Shown: in pieces, positions 8,218-14,298 of the stretch | Position numbering within the stretch: position 1 is the stretch's first letter | Layout: each line of letters opens with the position of its first letter | Assembly: GCA_964517135.1 (NCBI GenBank) | Contig: CAZFBA010000057.1 | Location: 1 to 18,365 of the forward strand | Source of the DNA: CAZFBA01 sp964517135 | GTDB lineage: Bacteria; Cyanobacteriota; Vampirovibrionia; JBFMGH01 | Reading direction: 5' to 3' | DNA: 18,365 bases | Notes under the pieces: model-generated | Seen by the model: only the letters and a program-made list of their open reading frames with translations | Told to the model about the DNA's origin: nothing | Databases searched by the model: none | Program-made: the position numbers and the translations under genes

Positions 8218-9280
8218 GCATAAAAAAACACTGCTTTTTTTATTTATAATATCCCTGTTTTTTATAAATAACATTACAGGAACCTTAATGGCTCTTGCTG
8301 TAATAAGCTTTATACTTATTACTAACAGGAAATTTGCAAGGCTGGTGCTTAATTGGGGTTTTCTTGTTTTTCTAGCTATAGTTCTTTCAGTACCTGTGAT
8401 GTTTGATTTTACTATAAATAACCTTTTTAACAATACCTTGCTGGTGTCACGAGGTGTATTAATAATATTTTTAATAGTTTTCATATTACAGGATATGCCA
8501 AGCAATAAATATTACCTGAAAATTGAAAGATATTTACCTGAAGAGCTGGTAAATACTATTAAAATAGCTGTTACAATATTGCCGGAAATTTGTAATAAAT
8601 TAACAAAAGAATATAAAAATATAGGCAATAATCTTCAAAATCCTTTTAAAACACTGGTAAATATTTTTGAAACCTTTGTTAATATTGCTGAAGAGCTTGC
8701 TGTTAAACTTGAAAAACAAATCCGGCCAAAGGTTTACATTATTACCGGAGATGTGCATTCAGGAAAAACGACTTATGCATTTAAGATTGCACGAAAGATC
8801 AAAAAGAAAGGTATAAAAATAGCAGGTATTCTAGCTCCTGGTTATATGAAAGAAGGAAAACGTATAGCATTTGATGTTTTAGATTTAGCTACTGTTGAAA
8901 AGACAAGGTTAGCAACATCCAAAAATATAGAAGACCTGAAAGAGGTTTTCGGAGAATATTTTGGTCCGTATTATTTTTATAGAAGCGGTATGAATTTTGC
9001 TCGAAATGCTTTAAAACTAGAAACTGTAAAAAACAGTTATGTTGTGTTTATTGACGAAGTCGGCAGGATGGAAATTCAAGAATCAGGATATTATCAGGCA
9101 TTAATAGATTTACTTGAATCTGATATAAATACAATAATTCTTGTCGTAAGAGAGAAATTCATTGAAGATATTAAAAAGAAGTTTAACATAAACCCCGCTG
9201 GAATCTTAAGAGTTGAAAAGCAGATTTATAAATCATCTGAGTTGTTGAATGAAAATGTTATTTGTTCTATTAGTTCTTGA
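8201..9280 (+). CDS. EcfT/CbiQ-like membrane domain fused to THEP1-family NTPase
   Basis: A 359-residue two-part protein. Residues 1-100 carry about four membrane helices (11-22, 26-41, 51-68, 80-97). Residues 112-172 are amphipathic and read like the coupling region of CbiQ/EcfT: VNTIKIAVTILPEICNKL, then NIAEELAVKLEKQ where CbiQ proteins have a similar AEELA-LEAR run. Residues 176-355 are a THEP1 (COG1618) NTPase with Walker A GDVHSGKT (183-190) and Walker B VVFIDEVGRME with Asp285-Glu286. THEP1 proteins hydrolyse nucleoside triphosphates. The fusion suggests that a THEP1 domain replaces the ABC-type EcfA pair as motor or switch; no ABC ATPase is encoded nearby. The ATG overlaps the previous gene by 17 bp and has AAAGAGG at 8186-8192. 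The 3' end overlaps the ModE-type gene by 55 bp. NTPase part certain, T-like part moderate. Confidence 0.82.
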   Translation: MKNLLKHKKTLLFLFIISLFFINNITGTLMALAVISFILITNRKFARLVLNWGFLVFLAIVLSVPVMFDFTINNLFNNTLLVSRGVLIIFLIVFILQDMPSNKYYLKIERYLPEELVNTIKIAVTILPEICNKLTKEYKNIGNNLQNPFKTLVNIFETFVNIAEELAVKLEKQIRPKVYIITGDVHSGKTTYAFKIARKIKKKGIKIAGILAPGYMKEGKRIAFDVLDLATVEKTRLATSKNIEDLKEVFGEYFGPYYFYRSGMNFARNALKLETVKNSYVVFIDEVGRMEIQESGYYQALIDLLESDINTIILVVREKFIEDIKKKFNINPAGILRVEKQIYKSSELLNENVICSISS

Positions 9281-9648
9281 AATTCCTGTTGTAATGAGAT
9301 AAATTTTTCTATTAATTTCTGTCCTTCAGGTGTAAGGGTACTTCCCCCTCCTCCTTTGCCTCCTGAAATTTTTACAACGAGATCTTCAGGGGTAAGGAGG
9401 TTCATTTTATCCAGCAAATTCCAGGCATGATGGTATGATATACCCATTTTTTCTGCTGCGCTTAGAATAGAACCTTCTTTGACAATCAGCTTTAGTAATT
9501 CCACTCTCCCTGATGCCAGAAATGTTTTTCCATCTTTTTCAAGCCAGAAGCGGGCTTTCAGAGTCACGTTATTACCAAGATCCTTTTCAGCATCAGGTCT
9601 GGCATGAGCACTTTTTAAAGGGTTTTTATGATTGATTTTTCTGGTCAT
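9226..9648 (-). CDS. ModE-type regulator, DNA-binding domain only
   Basis: A 140-residue protein matching the N-terminal winged-helix domain of ModE, the molybdate-responsive regulator. LKARFWLEKDGKTFLASGRVELL (30-52) leads into the helix-turn-helix at 60-83 (SILSAAEKMGISYHHAWNLL), followed by the wing signature GGKGGGGSTLTPEG (96-109). E. coli ModE is about 260 residues and carries two molybdate-binding TOBE/Mop domains after this point; here the protein ends, so it has no known metal sensor of its own. It probably binds the palindrome at 4779-4802. The ATG is 7 nt after the nitroreductase stop, with no Shine-Dalgarno visible, suggesting coupled translation. The last 55 bp run antisense to the end of the EcfT-THEP1 gene. 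Confidence 0.88.
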   Translation of the reverse strand: MTRKINHKNPLKSAHARPDAEKDLGNNVTLKARFWLEKDGKTFLASGRVELLKLIVKEGSILSAAEKMGISYHHAWNLLDKMNLLTPEDLVVKISGGKGGGGSTLTPEGQKLIEKFISLQQEFQELIEQITFSFNNSDDL

Positions 9649-9655
9649 TATTTTG

Positions 9656-10291
9656 TTATTCTATTATTGTTAGAATCTCTTCAAGTGTTTTCTTTTGTGC
9701 CTGTTTATGAATAATTGTTGTATCAGGTTTGCCAAAAGGCAAAAGGGCTACCAGGCTATATTCCGGGTCAAAATCAATAATTTTTTCCATTTCTTCATAT
9801 GCGACGATAGGTGCAGTACACCAGCAAGCGCCGTATCCTTTATCTGTAGCAGCAAGTAATAGATTTTCTATTGCAGCACCGAGACTTTGAAAATCTGGCC
9901 CGGGACGGTATCTCATAATTAGTTCCCGGGAGGTGTTTCTTGTTTCAAGAATTTGCTGTACAGTATTAGATGTAGGTTTCATAAATACAGCTATTACAAC
10001 GGGTGCTTGATTGAAGAAGGTAGAAAATTTCTTGCTAAATTCCAGTTTCTTTGACAAATCAGCAGCTTCTGGAAGTTTTTTAAACTCTTCATATTTATTT
10101 TCAACAGCTTTACAGAGTTTATCAATTATATTTTTGTTGTAAATTGCTACAAAATGCCACATTTGCTTATTGTGTGAACTTGGTGCCATTCTCGCACAAT
10201 CAATTACATGTTTGATATCTTCAACAGGCGGAATATAGTTGCTATATTTCCTGATTGATTGTCTATTTGTTACTGTTTCTAAAAAGTCCAT
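9656..10291 (-). CDS. Nitroreductase-family FMN oxidoreductase
   Basis: A 211-residue cytosolic flavoprotein of the nitroreductase family. The N-terminal block TNRQSIRKYSN (8-18) carries the Arg-x-Ser-x-Arg signature that contacts FMN phosphate. ARMAPSSHNKQMWHFVAI (33-50) is the second FMN contact region, and GAAIENLLLAATDKGYGACWC (138-158) is the conserved C-terminal helix region. Members use NAD(P)H to reduce nitroaromatics, quinones or flavins, and substrate cannot be read from sequence. The ATG has AGAGGTGA just upstream. It is the first gene of a minus-strand pair, with the ModE-type regulator 7 nt downstream. Whether it serves the Mo cluster or merely shares a promoter is unknown. Confidence 0.9.
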   Translation of the reverse strand: MDFLETVTNRQSIRKYSNYIPPVEDIKHVIDCARMAPSSHNKQMWHFVAIYNKNIIDKLCKAVENKYEEFKKLPEAADLSKKLEFSKKFSTFFNQAPVVIAVFMKPTSNTVQQILETRNTSRELIMRYRPGPDFQSLGAAIENLLLAATDKGYGACWCTAPIVAYEEMEKIIDFDPEYSLVALLPFGKPDTTIIHKQAQKKTLEEILTIIE

Positions 10292-10315
10292 AAATCACCT
10301 CTTATATTTTTTTTA

Positions 10316-10343
10316 ATTATAATTTAAACAAAATTAAGGTTAA
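10316..10343 (-). promoter_or_regulatory. Candidate promoter for the nitroreductase/ModE pair
   Basis: Reading the minus strand, TTAACC (10343-10338; 4 of 6 to TTGACA) is followed by a 16-nt spacer and a perfect TATAAT (10321-10316). Transcription would start near 10309, about 18 nt before the nitroreductase ATG. No ModE-box-like palindrome is seen here, so autoregulation is not indicated. Confidence 0.5.
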
Positions 10344-10704
10344 ATTCAAATTTTTTGAAAAGCTTTTATTTAAGCTGGTTAAATAGTTTTAATACGAAAA
10401 TGTTTTGCTGTATCAAAGAATATAAATTTTTTAAGAATTAAAAGTTACTCATATAGTAATTTTAGGCTGAATTGTAGAAATGACACTTAATTTGACCTCT
10501 ACACAAAATGTTATTTGTGTGATATATTGTGAAATGAAATTTGGGGGAAATAATAATAGTATTTAAAAAAGGGGAATCTGAATTAACTCCTCAATTAAGG
10601 TTAGAGTCTTTTTAAGGTTATCATTAGTTATTTATCTTTTAGTAATTCAGTTTTCAGTAATTTAATGTTTATTTAACCTCTTTTTGAATACTCCGGGGGG
10701 AAGA
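10344..10704. other. Non-coding region upstream of the HNH-like gene
   Basis: About 360 bp of AT-rich sequence with no convincing gene; a 10-codon ORF from 10534 is too short to support. It contains an operator-like inverted repeat at 10501-10520 and an extended -10 at 10520-10528. The 9-mer TTAAGGTTA occurs at 10595-10603 and 10612-10620, 17 bp apart, with another copy at 10334-10342. G-runs occur at 10543-10547 and 10695-10700. If transcription starts near 10535, the HNH-like gene would have an unusually long leader of about 170 nt. Confidence 0.5.
10501..10528 (+). promoter_or_regulatory. Operator-like inverted repeat with extended -10
   Basis: ACACAAA (10501-10507) and TTTGTGT (10514-10520) form a perfect 7-bp inverted repeat around 6 nt. 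It runs into TGATATATT (10520-10528), an extended -10 with TATATT (5 of 6). TTGACC (10492-10497) is a possible -35-like hexamer but stands 25 nt from this -10. The arrangement suits a regulated promoter for the HNH-like gene; the binding protein is unknown. Confidence 0.35.
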
Positions 10705-11610
10705 ATGAGACTAAATAGTATCTCTATTTCAACATTTTGTGGGGATCAGAATAGCAAAACGCAACAGAGAAAACATTCAAACATACAGCTAAAGGTAGTA
10801 CCGCAAGCTGACAGTTTTAATGGTAAAACATTAAAAGCTGAAAGTAATGATCTGCTTTCAAAGATACTTGACTTTACCGGCAAAAAAAAGAATCGCAGGA
10901 GACCACCCCGTATAACACTGCCTGAGGGGCCTTATGGACTTGCACCTGGTGAATACCGAAATATGTTTGATGCACAATTAAAAGCCACTCCTGCACCTGA
11001 CCTGGCTAAAAAGCTTTCTATAGACAATACTATATATGATGTTGAAAAAGCAACTTTAAGGTTAACTTCATTATCTAGATATTTAAAAGAAGAAATGGTT
11101 GGTTTTATAACGCCTTCAGGGCATCACTGGTTTCCTAATGCTCTTGAAAATATAATTAATGGTGCTAAATCGAAAAAAGTACCTGAAAGTCAGATGAAAG
11201 ATGCGGCAAAAGAATTCTGGGGGTTAATTGCTCTTGCTGATCCTTACTGGATATCTGACGACTATGTAAAATATCTCAGTGATATGAAGAAAACGCCTGC
11301 AAGAGATGCAACAATCCAGGCTATAAAAGAATTACAGCTAGAACAGAAACTACAAGCCTCTACAATTAGTTTCACTGGATACAAATCAGAGCTGAAAGAT
11401 ATCCCAGAATTGCTTGAATCTGGTTGTGCTTATGACGGTACACCTATGAAAAGAACCAGTAAAAACAGAGCGTTACAGGTCTCTAGTGAACATATTTTTC
11501 CACGTTCAAAAGGTGGCGCAAATAATGACTTTAATTATTTTCTGACCAATGTTAAAACCAACGGTGAAAGAAGTAATATGCCTCTTATTGACTATTTGAA
11601 AGGTCGTTAA
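10705..11610 (+). CDS. HNH-like nuclease-fold protein with repeated SF(T/N)G tags
   Basis: A 301-residue protein. I chose ATG 10705, preceded by the G-rich run at 10695-10700, over the TTG at 10684, which has no Shine-Dalgarno; the G-run is rather close (4 nt), so initiation is uncertain. The C-terminus resembles an HNH nuclease: CAYDGTPM (241-248), then SEHIFPRSKGGANNDFNYFL (261-280) with Glu262-His263 and conserved asparagines. The usual paired zinc cysteines are not seen. Short tags DSFNGK (36-41), DFTGK (56-60) and ISFTGYK (221-227) recur, one just before the HNH-like part. There is no signal peptide and residues 61-68 are strongly basic. Family nuclease activity is plausible but unproven, and the middle domain (about 70-210) is unrecognised. 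Confidence 0.6.
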   Translation: MRLNSISISTFCGDQNSKTQQRKHSNIQLKVVPQADSFNGKTLKAESNDLLSKILDFTGKKKNRRRPPRITLPEGPYGLAPGEYRNMFDAQLKATPAPDLAKKLSIDNTIYDVEKATLRLTSLSRYLKEEMVGFITPSGHHWFPNALENIINGAKSKKVPESQMKDAAKEFWGLIALADPYWISDDYVKYLSDMKKTPARDATIQAIKELQLEQKLQASTISFTGYKSELKDIPELLESGCAYDGTPMKRTSKNRALQVSSEHIFPRSKGGANNDFNYFLTNVKTNGERSNMPLIDYLKGR

Positions 11611-11654
11611 GTATTTACTGTTTTTTTTAGCCTCTCTCTATCCTCAGTAATATA

Positions 11655-11674
11655 CCCCGACTGGGGATTTTTTT
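11655..11674 (+). terminator. Weak intrinsic terminator after the HNH-like gene
   Basis: A 4-bp GC stem (CCCC 11655-11658, GGGG 11663-11666) with loop GACT is followed by A and then seven T residues (11668-11674). The stem is short but fully GC, and the T-run is good. It lies 45 nt after the HNH-like stop and before the next gene. Confidence 0.5.
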
Positions 11675-11678
11675 AGTT

Positions 11679-11684
11679 TATAAT
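11679..11684 (+). promoter_or_regulatory. Possible -10 element for the acetolactate decarboxylase gene
   Basis: A perfect TATAAT lies 31 nt before the ATG at 11716, directly after the putative terminator. No acceptable -35 is found 16-18 nt upstream (the region is the terminator stem), so the promoter may be activator-dependent or this may be chance in AT-rich DNA. Confidence 0.3.
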
Positions 11685-11715
11685 TATTAAGTTAATAAAA
11701 ATTGATGAGGTTATT

Positions 11716-12489
11716 ATGCTTAAACGATCTATTATTAGTGCATTTGTATTGTTATTATTAGCCTGTCCTTTATATGCAGAAGATAATAATGATAAAATAT
11801 ATCAGGTATCTACTATTGATGCTTTGATGGAAGGATTATATGAAGGTAATATTACTTTTGGCAAATTAAAAGAACATGGTGATTTTGGCCTGGGCACCTT
11901 TAATAATGTTGATGGAGAAATGCTTGGCCTGGATGGTCAATTTTTCCAAATAAAAACAGATGGAAAAGCTTATCTAGTGCCTGATGATTTAAAAACACCA
12001 TTTGCCGTTGTAAAGTTTTTTAATACTGACAGTGAATTTCAAATTAAGAAAACCTGCAAACTCTCTGAAATAAAAGAAATACTGGATAATAATTTGCCGA
12101 CAAAAAATATATTCTATGCATTTCGAATTGATGGAAAGTTTGAATACCTTAAAACAAGAAGTGTTCCTACACAGCAAAAACCTTATCCTCCTCTTTTAGA
12201 AGTGGTTAAAGAACAAACAATATTTGAATTATATGATGTTAAAGGAACTATTGTCGGGTTCTGGTTTCCTGAATATGCTAAAGATATAAATGTTTCAGAT
12301 TATCATTTTCATTTTATAACTGATGATAGAAAAGCAGGAGGCCATGTTCTTGATTGTATTTCTACTGATATTAAAGTAAAAGTCGATTATGTTCATGACC
12401 TGACCATAAAATTGCTGGATAGTAAAGATTTTTATAACCTCAATCTCTCTGATAAAGAAGAAAATCAGCTACAGGGAGTTGAACATTAA
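11716..12489 (+). CDS. budA: Exported alpha-acetolactate decarboxylase
   Basis: A 257-residue alpha-acetolactate decarboxylase (BudA/AldB family), which converts 2-acetolactate to acetoin. The family blocks are clear: HGDFGLGTFNNVDGEML (54-70), RIDGKFEYLKTRSVP (137-151), and YHFHFITDDRKAGGHVLD (196-213). The zinc ligands are His197, His199 and His210, matching the HxH plus 11-residue spacing of the Bacillus brevis enzyme. The active-site Glu68, Arg148 and C-terminal Glu256 (GVEH) are also in place, so it should be active. Residues 1-21 form a signal peptide (cut after LYA; LLAC is a borderline lipobox), implying a periplasmic or surface enzyme. GAGG (11707-11710) precedes the ATG by 5 nt. No acetolactate synthase or butanediol dehydrogenase gene is nearby. 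Confidence 0.93.
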   Translation: MLKRSIISAFVLLLLACPLYAEDNNDKIYQVSTIDALMEGLYEGNITFGKLKEHGDFGLGTFNNVDGEMLGLDGQFFQIKTDGKAYLVPDDLKTPFAVVKFFNTDSEFQIKKTCKLSEIKEILDNNLPTKNIFYAFRIDGKFEYLKTRSVPTQQKPYPPLLEVVKEQTIFELYDVKGTIVGFWFPEYAKDINVSDYHFHFITDDRKAGGHVLDCISTDIKVKVDYVHDLTIKLLDSKDFYNLNLSDKEENQLQGVEH

Positions 12490-12776
12490 CCTGCAAGAAG
12501 ACTCTTTATATTTTATCATTACTGTCCGGTTAAATTTTTTCTGAGAACCCTGTTTAATAATTTTTGCCAGTTTCTTTAATTTAACTTCCTGTAAAATTTT
12601 CTAATCCAAAACAGATATCATGACAGGTTTTATACATCTGAAAAAATCTAGAAAAATTATTATTGCATATAAAGTCAAGAGCATTATTATACCTAGTTTT
12701 TTAAGTATATTTTCATGAAAAAAAATGAAAAAGTGTTGATAGTAAAAATAATCTGCTTAAAATTCCTGCGATGCTC
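12490..12776. other. Non-coding region after the decarboxylase gene
   Basis: About 290 bp of AT-rich sequence with many stops in all frames I checked. I see no clear plus-strand terminator for the decarboxylase gene, only a weak GGTT/AACC pairing near 12534-12550 around a T-run. A 42-codon ORF from ATG 12715 exists but is rejected because it has no ribosome binding site and crosses two terminators. Confidence 0.5.
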
Positions 12777-12802
12777 AAAAAAAACCGGAAAAGATCCGGT
12801 TT
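12777..12802 (-). terminator. Intrinsic terminator for the minus-strand methyltransferase transcript
   Basis: On the minus strand, AAACCGGA and TCCGGTTT form an 8-bp stem with a 5-nt loop (TCTTT). The stem is followed by further T residues (plus-strand A-run from 12777). This is a standard intrinsic terminator for leftward transcription and is second in a tandem pair. Confidence 0.75.
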
Positions 12803-12815
12803 CTAGTGTCTTACA

Positions 12816-12838
12816 AAATAAAAAACCCCCTCATGGGG
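12816..12838 (-). terminator. Upstream member of a tandem terminator pair
   Basis: On the minus strand, CCCC (12838-12835), loop ATGA and GGGG lead into GTTTTTTATTTT. The 4-bp GC stem with a 4-nt loop has the same plan as the terminator at 11655-11674. It lies about 190 nt after the methyltransferase stop. Confidence 0.5.
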
Positions 12839-13026
12839 CATGACTGGCTTGTGGAGAATATTAATTGGGGGGAAATTTTAATTATGATGTCTCTTGTGTG
12901 TGAATATTCTTATAATAACCTATAAAACAAAGAAAAACATCGCCTTAGAGTGTGAAATTTATTTATCACCCCTGTCTAGCCTGTTTGGGTGATTAAATTA
13001 ATACATATGTATAAATGACAATCCAT
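12839..13026. other. Long 3' region of the methyltransferase gene
   Basis: About 190 bp without a supportable gene. It contains ATCACCC (12965-12971) and GGGTGAT (12987-12993), a 7-bp inverted repeat around 15 nt that can extend with one bulge. A G-run at 12867-12872 precedes a 13-codon ORF starting ATGATG at 12884. A TATAAT at 12911-12916 has no matching -35. Confidence 0.35.
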
Positions 13027-13773
13027 TTACCTGTTTTTTTGTATATTGATAAACCAGTAAGCCCAGAATTTATGGGGGAGAAAATTAATACAAATATCTT
13101 CAAATTTATCCAGAATATGGCAAATAAACTTTATAGAAGACAGATAAGGCATACCCATATTATAGTGAAGTAATAATCTAAAGGTGTTACAGCATTCAAG
13201 AGGAGTAATTGTACCGTTATATTTATGAATTAGTTGTGTTAATTTTTCATATGTAGAATCTTTCATGCCTTTTTCCTGGGGAAAGATTGTTGCAAAGATG
13301 TAGTTTGTTGGTTTTTGTCCATTGCCTTCAAGTATAATAACTCGGCCAGAGGCTTTAGTTACCCTGAGCATTTCGTTAATTACTTCTTCTCTGTTTTCAT
13401 TAACATGGTGAAGAAGGTCTCTGGCAAAGGTTATATCAAAGGTATTATCCTCAAAAGGCAGGTTTCTAGCATCTGCCTGAACAAAGTTCGTATTAGAAAT
13501 ATTCAGGCTATTGCAAAATTTGATTTTAGTTTCAGAAAAATCAATAGCAGTAATATAGTTAACAATACCCGATGCCCTTAAATTTATTATATTAGCAGCT
13601 TCACCGCATCCGGCTTCTAAAATGCTGTCTTCAGGGTTAATGAACTGAACCAGCTTTTCAAGAAGCTTAATTTCTTTTTTCTTGATATAAACATTTTCTG
13701 TTTGCCATTGAAATCTTTTAATTTCAGCGGTTTTATAATATTTTTTTTGTATGTCATCAAAGCTTTCTGGCAT
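13027..13773 (-). CDS. Class I SAM-dependent methyltransferase
   Basis: A 248-residue protein with a Rossmann-type methyltransferase core in residues about 45-145. Motif I is ILEAGCGEA (51-59), which binds S-adenosylmethionine; AIDFS (76-80) holds the acidic ribose contact Asp78. VQADARNLPFEDNTFD (98-113) and DLLHHV (119-124) complete the Methyltransf_11 pattern. Residues 150-248 are a variable, probably substrate-specific cap with aromatic segments near the end. The acceptor (small molecule, lipid or protein) cannot be told from sequence. The ATG is 2 nt after the stop of the upstream pilin-like gene and has no clear Shine-Dalgarno, so translation is likely coupled. Confidence 0.85.
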   Translation of the reverse strand: MPESFDDIQKKYYKTAEIKRFQWQTENVYIKKKEIKLLEKLVQFINPEDSILEAGCGEAANIINLRASGIVNYITAIDFSETKIKFCNSLNISNTNFVQADARNLPFEDNTFDITFARDLLHHVNENREEVINEMLRVTKASGRVIILEGNGQKPTNYIFATIFPQEKGMKDSTYEKLTQLIHKYNGTITPLECCNTFRLLLHYNMGMPYLSSIKFICHILDKFEDICINFLPHKFWAYWFINIQKNR

Positions 13774-13775
13774 TT

Positions 13776-14240
13776 TTAATTATCAAATTTGCGTACTGTT
13801 TTACTGGCGAGAACTTCAATATGTTTATCGTATCCTGTAATAATTATTGCAGTATTTCCATCTGGTATAATGGTTACAACACCTGCCCCCGGATGAGTAG
13901 CAAATGGCATAATACCACTGTCAAAAGGGCTTTTAGCTGTTTTATCATTCAAAGAATACTTAGTGTTTAATTCTTCAATAGTTTTTAAAGATGCTTCTTT
14001 TGCAGGCAAGTCCTTTACCACAAGATAGGTAAGAGAAGTTGAGGCAGCAGCAGATACATTTTCTTTTACAATTTCTTCTTTTGCTTTATCTGTTGCGTTC
14101 AATAATGACGGAATAGCTATACTGGCAAGAATACCTATCAGAAAAAAAGACACAACTGCTAAAAACCCTATAGCTACTGACACTATTGCACATCCAATGA
14201 GATATTTCATTGTATTATCAGGTTTTTTATTCTCATTCAT
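13776..14240 (-). CDS. Pilin-like single-pass membrane protein with atypical N-terminus
   Basis: A 154-residue protein whose residues 32-60 look like the end of a type IV pilin N-terminal helix: IGILASIAIPSLLNATDKAKEE. However, it lacks the prepilin leader and cleavage context (basic leader, G|FTLIEL). Residues 12-46 are instead a long hydrophobic stretch after a polar MNENKKPDNT start, and the position-5 glutamate of pilins is missing. The remainder is a small alpha/beta domain. It may be an inner-membrane-anchored relative of pilins or minor pseudopilins, or a chance resemblance. AAGG stands 7 nt before the ATG. A TATAAT on the minus strand at 14275-14270, 30 nt upstream, may give it its own promoter; the methyltransferase gene follows 2 nt downstream. 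Confidence 0.6.
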   Translation of the reverse strand: MNENKKPDNTMKYLIGCAIVSVAIGFLAVVSFFLIGILASIAIPSLLNATDKAKEEIVKENVSAAASTSLTYLVVKDLPAKEASLKTIEELNTKYSLNDKTAKSPFDSGIMPFATHPGAGVVTIIPDGNTAIIITGYDKHIEVLASKTVRKFDN

Positions 14241-14298
14241 AATCTTACCTTAAATCTTTTAACCGCAACATTATAAATGAAAATGGCAAATAATGGTA

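Noticed and set aside
12715..12843. 42-codon plus-strand ORF starting MKKNEKVLIV
   Set aside because: No Shine-Dalgarno, and it runs through two hairpin terminators of the opposite strand; its composition is low-complexity lysine-rich.
12884..12925. 13-codon ORF (ATGATG start) after a G-rich run
   Set aside because: Too short and without conserved context; the G-run is poorly spaced as a ribosome binding site.
13776..14240. Standard type IV pilin
   Set aside because: No basic prepilin leader, no canonical cleavage site and no Glu5 equivalent.
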